Shown here: one piece after another, positions 34,101-43,207 of the stretch | Layout: the number at the start of each line of letters is the position of its first letter | Position numbering within the stretch: the first letter of the stretch is position 1 | NCBI GenBank assembly: GCA_012932865.1 | Contig: SAXG01000031.1 | Location: forward strand, 310,001 to 374,000 | Direction: 5' to 3' | Length of the DNA: 64,000 nt | DNA from: Amylostereum areolatum | Lineage: Eukaryota; Basidiomycota; Agaricomycetes; Russulales; Stereaceae | Made by a program: the position numbers and the translations under genes | Notes under the pieces: model-generated | Databases searched by the model: none | Seen by the model: only the letters and a program-made list of their open reading frames with translations | What the model was told of the DNA's origin: nothing

Positions 34101-35469
34101 GGAGACCAGCGTGGTTGAAGTGAGCCAGGCGGCGGTGCCATAGGGACGCGTCGAGCGGCGTAGAGGCGGCGAGCGCGGCGGATAGGGCGTAGTGCGACGC
34201 TGTAGAGGTGGAACCATCGAGATAGGCGGTGTTCGCATCGTTGATCGTTGCAGTGAACCACACAGCGCCGTCCTTAGCGAAGGAGACGCGGCTCCCCTTG
34301 ATGGTGACGACGAACGCCTTATGCTTCGCAAGGTAGAGGACAGAGAGGAGATTATTGCGAAGATGGGGAACATGGAGGACTCTAGTAAACTCGACGGCAC
34401 CCTGCGCCTTTCCTGCTACAACCGGATTGAACACCACTGAACCGACTCCTGCACTGTACACCGTCTTTCCGTCTGCGAGGCGAATGGGCGTGCGAAGGGG
34501 ACGGTAGGAGGCGAAGAAGTGGCGATGCGGGGTCATATGAGACGTGGCGCCGGTGTCTGCATTCCAATCGACGTCAGCATCGAGCTGCAGCGGCGAGAGG
34601 GGGTCGGAAGGAGCGACACTTGCGGATGCAGCGCTGCCAGCGTGTTCGCCAGCAGGATTGAAGCCGTCAGACGACGACGAAGCGGCGTTGGCCTTGTCCC
34701 CAAGGCGAGAACGCAGGTCCTTGATCTGCTTCTGATAGCAGGTCTTCTCCTCGTGCCCGCTCTTCTTGCAGAACGCGCAAGTGAGACGTGGACGCGAGGA
34801 CTGCCCCTTGGCCTTGCCAGATGCGCCAGACGACGACGCACTGAGCGCAGACGAAGCGTCCGGCTTGAAGAACTCGGGGTTGCGCTCCCTGTTGGTCTCC
34901 TCGCGCACAAACGCGTCCTTGACGCTGTCGGGGTCGAGCTTCTCGAGCAGGAGGAGGGACGAGACGAAGGAGGAGTACTCCGAGGGGAGGGCGCGGATGT
35001 ACGCCATGGTGGTGAGCTCCTTGTCGAGCTCCTCGAGGGTGAGAGACGCAGGGCGAAGGGAACGAATGCGACGCATAGCATCGTCGACTCGCGTCGCCAT
35101 AGCGAGCAGGGACTCGTCCTCCTTCTTGCGGACATTGAAGAGGTCGTCATACGCGTTGAAGCGCGCGCCAGGCGCCTTCTTGACGTGCAGCGCCTCGAGC
35201 TTCGTCCACATAGCAGGGGCGTCGCGCCTAAGGTCGTCCACAGGACCTCGCTGGTCCTTGGAGATGAGGAGGTAGATGGCACCCCCAGCCTTGGAGCAGA
35301 TCGAGGTGTACTCCTTGAGGGCGGCAGCAGCAGTATCCGCCGGCTTGGACGTCTCCCCCAGCACTACAGCGTCCCAGCCCTTGGTCTGGAGCCAGGCCAG
35401 AACCTCGTTCGACCAGTCCTTGTAGTTTTGGCCGGTGAGAGCGTCGATTTTGGGGATAGAGTCGGACAT
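31159..35469 (-). CDS. gag-pol: Copia E2 gag-pol polyprotein, intact
   Basis: A 1,436-residue uninterrupted Ty1/copia polyprotein from ATG at 35469 (MSDSIPKID). Order: gag (1-225), CCHC knuckle (~230-243), aspartic protease DTGA (~304), GAG pre-integrase HHCC (~440), integrase DDE (~508, 570, 606), a low-complexity proline/acidic linker (~750-880), RT with FVDD at ~1112, RNase H (~1290-1370). The frame stays open upstream to 35634, but the internal ATG is preferred because element D gag aligns from the same Met. The protein would be cleaved by its own protease and act in cytoplasmic particles. With intact ends and near-identical LTRs this is the best candidate for an active autonomous element in the window. 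Confidence 0.95.
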   Translation of the reverse strand: MSDSIPKIDALTGQNYKDWSNEVLAWLQTKGWDAVVLGETSKPADTAAAALKEYTSICSKAGGAIYLLISKDQRGPVDDLRRDAPAMWTKLEALHVKKAPGARFNAYDDLFNVRKKEDESLLAMATRVDDAMRRIRSLRPASLTLEELDKELTTMAYIRALPSEYSSFVSSLLLLEKLDPDSVKDAFVREETNRERNPEFFKPDASSALSASSSGASGKAKGQSSRPRLTCAFCKKSGHEEKTCYQKQIKDLRSRLGDKANAASSSSDGFNPAGEHAGSAASASVAPSDPLSPLQLDADVDWNADTGATSHMTPHRHFFASYRPLRTPIRLADGKTVYSAGVGSVVFNPVVAGKAQGAVEFTRVLHVPHLRNNLLSVLYLAKHKAFVVTIKGSRVSFAKDGAVWFTATINDANTAYLDGSTSTASHYALSAALAASTPLDASLWHRRLAHFNHAGLQRIVRENLVTGLVFNSLEKPDPICEPCLAGKMHADPFPSSTTVYTKRLALVHSDLHGPLPVRTASGYRYWVLYIDAASRFYAVYLLRKKSDQYEAFKDFKAWAEKQTGEKLLALQDDKGGEYMGRNMDEFCSLHGIERRHTTRNRPQQNGVAERANRTIEEGVTAMLAESGLPASFWGEALSAYIHVRNRLPTAAIKAHTTPFELWHGSKPDVSRLRVWGCTAYVHIQRDKRKGLQPHMVKAAFIGYPEGYKGWKFWDPIAKKVIICERADFDERDFPRSRLNKPLLPSPSAPLFPPPPPSEPAPSQLVLDAGGDDDSSSAEQDEPDLPPAPPADEHDQDAADPAPAPPAADPAPPSPHAGPSRPAPRGRKRAASPTGPLRRSTRDAVVKARSNSWQPQPVPSKAKVREPLPAVESDEEDDAHSDSPEPWANDDVYSAQETPEAAFAIHTALETALLSADGEPLSYRQAMQRPDAEMWLAACREELDAHAANGTWSIASLPPGAHAVASRWVFKVKRKEDGSIERYKARVVAKGFAQRPGFDYFETFAPTAKFQAIRTVLALAAVEDLHLRSIDISHAFINGDLDAEVYMKQPEGFEEGPPGAVCKLQKSIYGLKQAARLWKIKLMEVLCDKMGFRCIYSDASIYVLQRDAVRVLLPVFVDDGTLASNSEPVLDEIIATLRTHFKLRDLGPTSFLLGIHITRDRSLRTLFLSQRQYIIDTLARYNHADCHPVTTPMLPGSRLTKAMSPQNASEREFMQKVPYGSAVGSLLYIATATRPDIAYTVSILCRFISDPGPQHWRAVQHLFKYLQGTKDLKLVYRPTDDSELFTTFTDSDHGGNVDNGRSTGGYLVRIGSGAVSWSSRLQSLVAQSTTEAEYIAAVEAGKEIVWMRNLLSEFGYTVEGASLLYSDNQSSINVSKNPEHHGRMKHLDLRFYWLRDEVEAGRIVLKFVGTNEMPADILTKALPRERVVRCREMMGLE

Positions 35470-36158
35470 AATGAGGAATTGGAGAGGATATACGCAAAAA
35501 GCGACGATTTGGACGAGCAGAGGTTCGAGGGGGCGCCGAGGGCGATGGGATAGGGCGATGGGGGCGGGTACGACGGCGATGGGGAGGGTGGATGGTCTAG
35601 ATGGAGGCCTGAAGAGCGCGTACCGATAGCACAACGCGATGGGAAGCTACACTCGTCCGATCCCAAGGTGAAAATTTCTCGAAACAGCCTCCTGCAAACA
35701 ACGAGCTCCTGAGGGCGAACGGCTTCAGCGACGGCTACCGCGTTTGGCGAGGGGGTAGGTAGGGTGGTAGGGAGGGCTGACGCGAAGCGAGGTAGCAAAC
35801 GGTTGAAGGGGCGCTGAGGGCGCCTTTGATGTTTGTGGGAGGAGGAGGAGGAAGCGTCACAGGCTGTGGACGCGCAGCGACAAAAGCGACGGCCTTGGGG
35901 CTTGGCACGAAGTTGGATAGGGAGTAGTAGATGCGGAATATGCAAGGGCGAGGCGAACGGATGAAGGGGCGTTGCGTGCGCGCTTGATGTTGCGAAATGC
36001 GCGCCCTGGAGGATGGGGATGGCGTTGGGAGGCGACGGATGGGTCGTTCGACTTGAAACTCGAGGGCTGGGGCCTCTAGGGATGGTAGGAGAGGTGTGTA
36101 GAAGGACGAGGCGAGGGGGGTGCTGTGAGGCGAGATAAAAGCGATGGATGTTGGCTAG

Positions 36159-36176
36159 AGCGCAGGGCCCATAACC
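36159..36176 (-). promoter_or_regulatory. Copia E2 primer binding site
   Basis: AGCGCAGGGCCCATAACC on the plus strand, next to the 5' LTR of E2. It has the same complementarity to the initiator tRNA-Met anticodon arm as at 26642-26659. Confidence 0.75.
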
Positions 36177-36627
36177 TGTTGAAGTCGCAGTTGAAGGGGC
36201 TAGCCAACTAGCTAGGGACGCTCAGAACTGACACAAACAGTGGATTGCTGCAGCACAGAATGAGCGACTGAGAAACAAGACAGAAACGAGCAAAGGGCAT
36301 ACCTGCAGCACAGAATGAGCGACTGAGGAGGAGCAGACGCGTGTGGCTGCAGGTAGAGGCCATGGAGCGTGGGAGGAAACTCGGAATAAGCCGAGAATCG
36401 ACCTAAAGCGGTAACTAACTCGAAACTGAAGCTAGGGAAGCTAGCTCAGGCTGAACTACAGTAAGTACAGTACAATAGCGAACAGTGGGTGAAGTGGAGA
36501 GGGCATGTGAGGGTATAGACGCGGAATTAGATGATAATAGGGTGAATGGAGCGGAATAGACGCGAATAGAAGGGAGATAGAACAGAATAAAGGCGTAGAA
36601 ATCAGACATAAATGAATATCTTCAACA
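36177..36627 (-). repeat. Copia LTR (right end of composite)
   Basis: A 451 bp LTR followed by TTATC, which matches the left flank of the composite. By the inversion model it is a hybrid of the E1 and E2 5' LTRs. Confidence 0.92.
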
Positions 36628-36632
36628 TTATC

Positions 36633-37252
36633 TGAGCTGGGCAAAATCTCGGCGAGACCGGAAGGTCATGTACATCATAATGACACTTTGCCGGACTTGC
36701 CTTTGTATTAGAAACAGCTGAAACAATTTATTCTTTCTGCCCATTGGCTGACCGGTGGCAAGGGCCGGTGAGAACTCTTGACCTCAATGAGAGCTAGTAT
36801 TTGAACTAGGTGAAATCTTGGCGTGTCTGGAAGGGTACAGATAGCATACTATCACCTCGCCGGACCTGCCTTTGAATTAGAAACAGGTGATATGATTCAC
36901 CATTGCTCGCCATCAGCTAACCGGTGCCAAGGATCGGTGAGAGCTCCTCAGCTCGCCAAGCTCCAGTACCTCAACTGGACAAAATCTCGGCGAGACTAGA
37001 AGGTCATATTGGACATAATACCACCTCGCCGGACCTGCCTTTGCATTAGAAACAGCTGAAAAAATACACTCTTTCTGCCCATTGGCTCACCGGTGGCAAG
37101 GGTTGGTGAGAGCTCCCTGGCTTGCCGAGGCCTATTATCTGAACTGGGCAAAATCTCGGCGAGACCAGAAGGACATATAAATCATAATAACACCTTGCCG
37201 GACCTACTTTTGCATCAAAAACAGCTGAAACAATTCACTCTTTCTGTCTATT
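36633..37252. repeat. Satellite arm 2, right part
   Basis: Continues the inverted ~169 bp satellite; it is the reverse complement of about 15053-15670. It is cut at 37252 by the LTR of chromovirus B. Confidence 0.85.
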
Positions 37253-37674
37253 TGTCAGAAACGCAGTTTATGAGACCGAAGGAACCGCCTAAGTTGCGAC
37301 AATGGAAGGAGCGAGGGAAACAAATGGATTCGAGAGTGCCAGGTCTAGGGTAGTGCAGTGCAAGCTACAGTACCATATGATGAGATGGACAGTCTAAGTA
37401 AAAGGGAAAAGAGATACTGTCCTTATATACAAGTGGGAACAATGATGCGATGCGATGCAATAGTGGTGCGAGCGGAGGAAACAATAAGAAAGGAGTCATG
37501 GGGCGGAGGACGGGAGTCCGGAGCAGTGATGTCATAGATAAGAATGTGGAACCCCATTCGGAAGTCCGGGCAATGACGTCATTGGAGCATGTGATGCGAA
37601 GGAAAGTCATGTGCTGTGACGTGTCGCGTGTACAAGGTCTGCAAACAAAGAGAGAAATAGAGCGATCCGTGACA
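37253..37674 (-). repeat. 3' LTR of chromovirus B
   Basis: A 422 bp LTR. The self-priming 11-mer TAGACTGTCCA is intact on the minus strand. The complementary polypurine tract (TTACCCCCCCTTTAAG) follows on the plus strand. Confidence 0.9.
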
Positions 37675-38343
37675 TTACCCCCCCTTTAAGATGCGCTTTT
37701 GCCTGGAGCGCGATGTCATCTGCAAGGGTGGATGCGATAAAATCGTCAAAGGAGATGCCGAGGGAACGCATAGGGCGGGGCGCATTTGGATGGCGCTTGT
37801 GGAAGGCATCAATCATGTCGGTAACCTTTGAGAGCGACGAACACGGGAGCCAGGTAGTTTCGGAGTTGGGATAGCCGGCCCACTTGACGAGGTACTGAAT
37901 ACCTTTCTTGTTACGAGTTGGCTTGGAGTCGACAATATCTTCAACATTGTATTCTTCTTCATCGTCAATGAGGTCTGGTGGCGGCTGTTCGTAATTTGGC
38001 CCGTGAGCGGCTGTCTCCTTGTACGCGGTGAGCAATGAGGCATGGAAGACTGGATGGATTCGCCACGTCTTCAGCAGCTTCAGGCGGTAGTTGACTGGGC
38101 TGATGACGTCAATGATCTCGAAGGGTCCAAATCGTTTGGTGGCGAGCTTAGCTTTCGGTCTCGTTGTCTTCAGATTCTTGCCTTCTAGCCATACTTTGTC
38201 TCCGACGGCAAACTGCGTTGATTTGCTGACCGTGTCGCCATTGTAGTGCTTCATCAAGTCTGATGCGAGGGCGAGGCTGGCCTTGATCTCCTGTCGGACT
38301 TCTTCAAGTTGACGGAGGCGTTCTTCAACTGCAGAGACCTTTG

Positions 38344-40015
38344 CATCAGGAAAACTCCACTTACTTGACAGTGCCTTGGGACCCTTGGGCAAGTCACCCA
38401 AGGCCCCAAGCTCCAAGTAACATGGCACTTGGCCAAGCCATGTCCCTTTACTTGTCCAAGGTCAGCTATAACTTGAACATGCCTTCCTAGGCACTTGAAG
38501 GTCCTGTACAATGTCCTTGAGCATACCTTGTCACTCAAGTACTCATGAGTTAGGTCCTTTTGATAGCTTGAGTTCTGTCTTGAAGAGCCTTGTCAAGACC
38601 TTAGATACACACATATTTCAGGGATATGGAAAATCAAAGTGTTATTCATAACTACTGAGTACAGGTAGATACTACTAAGTACATGTAGAGAGGTACAACA
38701 CAAACAAGAAAATAGATTGAGACACCAAGAACCATCACATATCACTAGCTCCCAACAAATTCTACCAGCTCAGTGTCAAACAACCTCAAAGAAAATATAG
38801 AAGTAAGAAGACATACCTTGTTGACAGCCCCGGCGAGGACGACAGGGCCACAAGTATCAAGGATGATGAAACCGCAAGCATTGGGGGCGACGGACCCGCG
38901 AGCGTCGGAACAATGGAGACACAGGGCGGCAGCGTTGAGGCGGCGGGACGGGAGGATGGCGTCAGCGCTGGGGAGTGACGAGGGAGTGGGGGCTCGGGAC
39001 GACGAGCGTTGCCGTGGGGGAGACAAGGGCATGGGCGTTGGGGGGAGACAAGGGCGTGGGTGTTGGCGGGAGACGTAGGCGTCGGAATTGACGGCGTCAG
39101 CATTGGGGGGAGACGAGGGCGTCGGCGTCGAGGGCGTCAGTGTCGCGGACGAAGCGCGTCGGCATAGGGAGGAGACAAGGGCGTTGGCATCGAGGACGTT
39201 GGCGTTGGGGGCGTTGGTGGGTGACATCGGCATTAGCATCAACGGTGTCGGCGCTGGGGGCGACGCACGTTGGCAGTGAGGGGAGACATGGGCATCGGCA
39301 TCAAGGGTGTTGGCGTTGAGGGGAGACGAGGGCATCGGGTACGTTGGCATTGGGGGGAGACGAGGGCGTTAGCAGGTGACCAGGGCGTTGACGTCGAGGG
39401 CGATGCGCGTGTTGGCATTGGGGGCGACGTGCGCGTTAACGTTGAGGTGATGAGGGCATAGGTGATGAGGGCAATGAGGGTTGGTGTCGAGGATGTTGGC
39501 GTTGGGGGCGACACATGCGTTGGCATTGGGGGGTGACGAGGGCGTAGGTGTTGATGGCGATGGGTGTGGGCGTTGAGGGCGACGGGACGGCGATGGGACG
39601 GCGACGGGTGTGGGCAGCCAAAGGGTGGCGGGTGACGGCGACACCAAGGTCGACGATGACAGCGACGAGGCAGGGTCCCCAACGACGACGGATGTCGTGG
39701 TTGAAGACAAAGAGACGACGCGGTGCTGAGCGTCAACATAACTAGTGAGTCACGTGACTATTTTGTTCTCGAAAATCACTAAGTCGTGTTTGCCTCAGAA
39801 CTGTAAGTATTTGCATGTTCAACCAAGCTACCTACTAAAGTTACAAGTATGAAAGTAAAATACCATATGTCCAAGGACACTTCCAAGTCCCACTTATTTC
39901 ACCAAGCCAGCCAGTCTTTTTGCCCCCAGTATAAGTGCACCTAAGGCTGATCTCCAAGTCCAAGCTGCTGGCCCAAGTTCCAAGCACGACTCAAGTACTT
40001 GTAGTTTTCCTGATG
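38344..40015. mobile_element. Non-autonomous TIR element, 1,672 bp, unknown family
   Basis: Interrupts the pol of B exactly. Ends are CATCAGGAAAACT and AGTTTTCCTGATG, an inverted repeat that continues imperfectly. Comparison with the uninterrupted A sequence near 5540 suggests only a 2 bp duplication (TG). Both subterminal regions are dense in ACTTG/CAAGT and CCAAG motifs. The middle (about 38990-39640) is a GC-rich degenerate minisatellite rich in GGCGTTGGGGG-type words. No transposase is encoded; the long open frames there are low-complexity. I cannot assign a superfamily. Confidence 0.7.
38990..39640. repeat. GC-rich degenerate minisatellite inside the TIR element
   Basis: Repeating words such as GGCGTTGGGGG, GAGACGAGGGCG and GTCGGCGTCGAGGG recur with a period near 30-40 bp. 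Frames on both strands stay open because of the three-base periodicity, giving proline/alanine-rich translations without domain character. Confidence 0.6.
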
Positions 40016-41188
40016 TGAGGATGGGTTTACGGATGGGTACATCTTTGGGAGGAAACCGTAGAGGACTTCAAAGGGAGCCTTTCCAGTAGCTGCATGGGTG
40101 CGAGAGTTGTGAGAAAACTCGAAGAAGGGCAACCACTTCACCCAGTCATCTTGTCGGTAGTTGCAGAATACTCGCAGGAACTGTTCGAGGTTCTGGTTGT
40201 CCTTGGTTTTGCAGTCGCGGATACGTCGTCGGAGTTCGACATTGCCGAGGGAGGTTACTGCTCCTGGCCTTGTTGCGCGTACCTGGAAGTACTTGGGGTC
40301 AAGCAAGACGTGCTCCTTGTTGTCATTTTCAACACCGTCCTTGTGATCGGGTCGTCGAGACATTGGGTCCAGGCGATGGGATACTCCTGGTTTGTGAACG
40401 AGCGAGAAGTCAAATTGAGTGAGGAATAGAGCCCAACGTGCCTGTTGGCGGCTCAGCTTCTGTGCCGTCTTGAAGTGCTCCAGATTCTTGTGATCTGTCC
40501 AGATTTCGACGGTGTCGGGGGCGCCTTCAAGGTAGTGGTGCCAGGCTTCAAGCGCATGGATGATTGCGAGTAGCTCCTTGTCGTAGATGTCGTAGTTGTG
40601 TTCCGGTTCCGATAGGGCCTTGGACAGATATGCCACTGGATGCCAGTGGCCGTCGTTGCCTTTCTGCGAGAGTATACCTCCAGTAGCAAAGTCCGAGGTG
40701 TCAACCTCAACGAGGTAAGGCTTATTTGGGTCAGGCATGACCAAGACAGGGGAGGAAGTAAATGCAGCTTTCAGTGCGTCAAACGCAGTTTGGCAGTCCG
40801 TCGACCAGTCCCATGTGCAGTCCTTCTTTGTCAGGTCACATAGGGGTCATGCAACCTTGGAGAAGTCCTTGATGAAACGTCGGTAGAAGTTGCCAAAGCC
40901 AAGGAAAGATTGCACATCTTTGACCGTTTGTGGTGTCGGCCAGTCCTGAATATCTGCTACCTTGACGGGGTCCATAGCGATCTTGTCGTGCGAGATGATG
41001 AGTCCAAGGTATTCAACGGAGTCTTGCTCAAAGACACATTTCTCCAGTTTGAGGAAGAGGTCGTTGTCTTGCAGACATTGCAGAACCTGCCGCACTATGT
41101 GTTGAAATAAGGCTAAGCCCTGGCCTGTTGCACACAATCAGAGCTCGGTGATATTCTCTATATCAACTACCAACCTGTTCCCACTATT

Positions 41189-41262
41189 GGACAGGTAGCT
41201 CAGTTGGTTAGAGCACCCTTCTAGAATATGGGAGGTCCTGGGTTCAATCCCCGGCCAGTCCA
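41189..41262 (+). tRNA. tRNA-like gene in TRIM-1 5' LTR
   Basis: 74 nt folding as a cloverleaf: acceptor GGACAGG/CCAGTCC with one A-A mismatch, D arm GCTC...GAGC, anticodon stem CCCTT/ATGGG with one mismatch, T arm CTGGG/CCCGG, discriminator A. A box TAGCTCAGTTGG matches the consensus; B box GGTTCAATCCC is near-consensus. Loop CTAGAAT would give anticodon AGA, yet the long variable arm of a serine tRNA is absent, so decoding is doubtful and a Pol III promoter role is more likely. Confidence 0.7.
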
Positions 41263-41308
41263 CTTTGTGTTTCACTTTATGACTGAAGGTCCCTCTGTGT
41301 TTTCAACA

Positions 41309-41322
41309 TGGTAGCAGCACCC
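41309..41322 (+). promoter_or_regulatory. TRIM primer binding site
   Basis: TGGTAGCAGCACCC directly follows the 5' LTR. Its complement ends GCTACCA, as expected of a tRNA 3' end and compatible with initiator tRNA-Met. It is identical in the other two full copies (45093 and 46805). Confidence 0.7.
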
Positions 41323-41482
41323 GCCTTCATGATTACTGTTGGGCACAAGTGGCGAGTGCCTAAGATCACATCAGGCCTGGTCTTACGGGGGTGTGTTGAA
41401 ATAAGGCTAAGCCCTGGCCTGTTGCACACAATCAGAGCTCGGTGATATTCTCTATATCAACTACCAACCTGTTCCCACTATT

Positions 41483-41556
41483 GGACAGGTAGCTCAGTTG
41501 GTTAGAGCACCCTTCTAGAATATGGGAGGTCCTGGGTTCAATCCCCGGCCAGTCCA
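41483..41556 (+). tRNA. tRNA-like gene in TRIM-1 3' LTR
   Basis: Second copy of the same 74 nt sequence, 294 bp downstream, in the other LTR. Confidence 0.7.
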
Positions 41557-43207
41557 CTTTGTGTTTCACTTTATGACTGAAGGTCCCTCTGTGTTTTCAA
41601 CACTATGGCATGCTGTTCATCCATGGTGCGAGTGAACACCAAGATGTCATCCATGTAGATAATGACCTTGCCCGAGTCGATGAGATCCTTGAACAGTTCA
41701 TTCATTATTGCCTGAAATGTCGCAGGGGAGTTCGTAAGCCCGAAAAACATCACCGTAGGTTCGAAGAGACCGCGATTCGTCTTGAACGCAGCCTTCCACT
41801 CGTCGCCTTCCTTGATGCGGACATTGTTGTAGCCCCAGCGAACATCCATCTTGGAGAAGATCTTTGCACCTTTGAGACGGTCGACAATTTCAGAGATCAG
41901 TGGCAAGGGGTATTCATTCTTGACAGTGCCCTTGTGTAGTTCTCGATAGTCCTGTACGGGACGCAGCTTTCCATCCTTTTTCTTCACAAAGAAGAACGGA
42001 CTCGCCTGAGGTGACTTCAATGGGCAGATATAGCCCTTCTTCAGGTGGTCGTCGATGAAGGTGTCGAGTTCGATCTGCTCGGAAGGTGAGAGGGGGTAGA
42101 TTTTGCACGGTTTGGGTTCAAAGCCGTCTTTCATGTCGATAGCATGGTCCCATGGTCGTCGGTCAGGAAGTCGCTCGGAGGTTTTCTTGTTGAATACAGA
42201 CACAAAGTCGCGGTATGGAGGGGGGACTAAGTCTTCGAAGGTTTGCGGGCGTGCGTTCTCTTTTGAATGCTCTGCAAGCTCCTGCGCTTTTGTAAAGCCC
42301 GCACGGATGGGTACTGCATCTGGATTAGGACCATCGGTTTCAGGGAGGATTCCAGCGCGGTGTAGTCCATTGATCTCCCAGTCTCGGAATACCATAGGCC
42401 ACTCGTCGTCATCTTCAGTGAAGAGCCTTGCAGGTAGAGGGGAGCGATGGACCGTGTGAAGGCGAACACCTTTGACTCTGCGTGCAGGAATGACATAGGT
42501 GGGGACTGGGGTCCAGAACACATATGTCGGTTCTGGGAAGGGATCGTCCACGACGAGAGGTGTCCTCGGGGTTTTACCTGCTTCAACCTTACGCTGTGAT
42601 TGGACCGATGATGGTTTCCGTGGCTTGGTTGCGAGGTTTGTCACAGGAGGTTTGGACAGAGTGCACAAGGGAGGGCAGCGGAGCATGTCAACACGGTCTT
42701 GTTGCCAGTCTATGGTGGGATTGTGCTCGTCGAGCCAGTCTGTTCCAAGGATCATGTCATGATCGCCAATGTCGGTGATGAAGAACTCAGCTTCTTCCTC
42801 ATGGTATGCCTTTGAATCTTGCGAGTATATCCGGATCCGCTGGGTCGTTGTGTCGCGTACCCAGCCCATGATGTTCTTGGTGCCGTCCACATTACGCACG
42901 GGGAACGGGTTTTCTAGTCTTCTTGTGGTAAGCTTCTTGCATTCCACGAAGCTTCGGTTCAGGATAATTCCTTCTGCGCCGCTATCAAGCAGCGCGTCTG
43001 CGTCGATTTCTCTTTTGGTAACTCGTCCGATCAGCTTGACTTTGAGCATGATCGATGGTGTTTGCCTGTTCTTGGTGACGGTAGACAGATACAAGCACGG
43101 GGGATACGATTGCTCACAGGTATGCATGGATGATAATACAGCGAAACGATTCGACAATGATACCAAAAGTCCTTTGCCTCCACCAGACGACGCAACTGGG
43201 GGGTGTT

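Larger units (their letters stand above)
24745..36627. mobile_element. Composite of two nested copia elements, rearranged by inversion
   Basis: Bounded by the 5 bp duplication TTATC (24740-24744 and 36628-36632) inside satellite arm 2. It contains four ~451 bp LTRs: 24745-25195 and 30689-31139 in one orientation, 26191-26641 in the other, and 36177-36627. The coding sequence is split so that the 5' part of element E1 lies inverted between its own 3' part and a complete second element E2. The duplication CAGGG/CCCTG at 26186-26190 and 30684-30688 marks the E2 insertion site in E1. Confidence 0.9.
41100..41602 (+). mobile_element. TRIM-1: miniature LTR retrotransposon with tRNA-like genes in its LTRs
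   Basis: A 503 bp element: LTR 41100-41308 (209 bp), interior 41309-41393 (85 bp), LTR 41394-41602. Ends are TGTTGAAA...TTTTCAACA and the target duplication is CTATG (41095-41099, 41603-41607). The interior starts with the PBS TGGTAGCAGCACCC and ends with the purine-rich ACGGGGGTG. There is no coding capacity. The two LTRs appear identical. It interrupts the RT domain of chromovirus B. Confidence 0.93.

Noticed and set aside
38745..39739. Several overlapping proline/alanine-rich frames in the 1.67 kb TIR element
   Set aside because: They arise from the GC-rich minisatellite, are open on both strands, and show no domain or start context.
41189..41262. Functional serine tRNA gene (anticodon AGA)
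   Set aside because: The long variable arm is missing, two stems carry mismatches, and all copies lie within transposon LTRs; annotated as tRNA-like instead.
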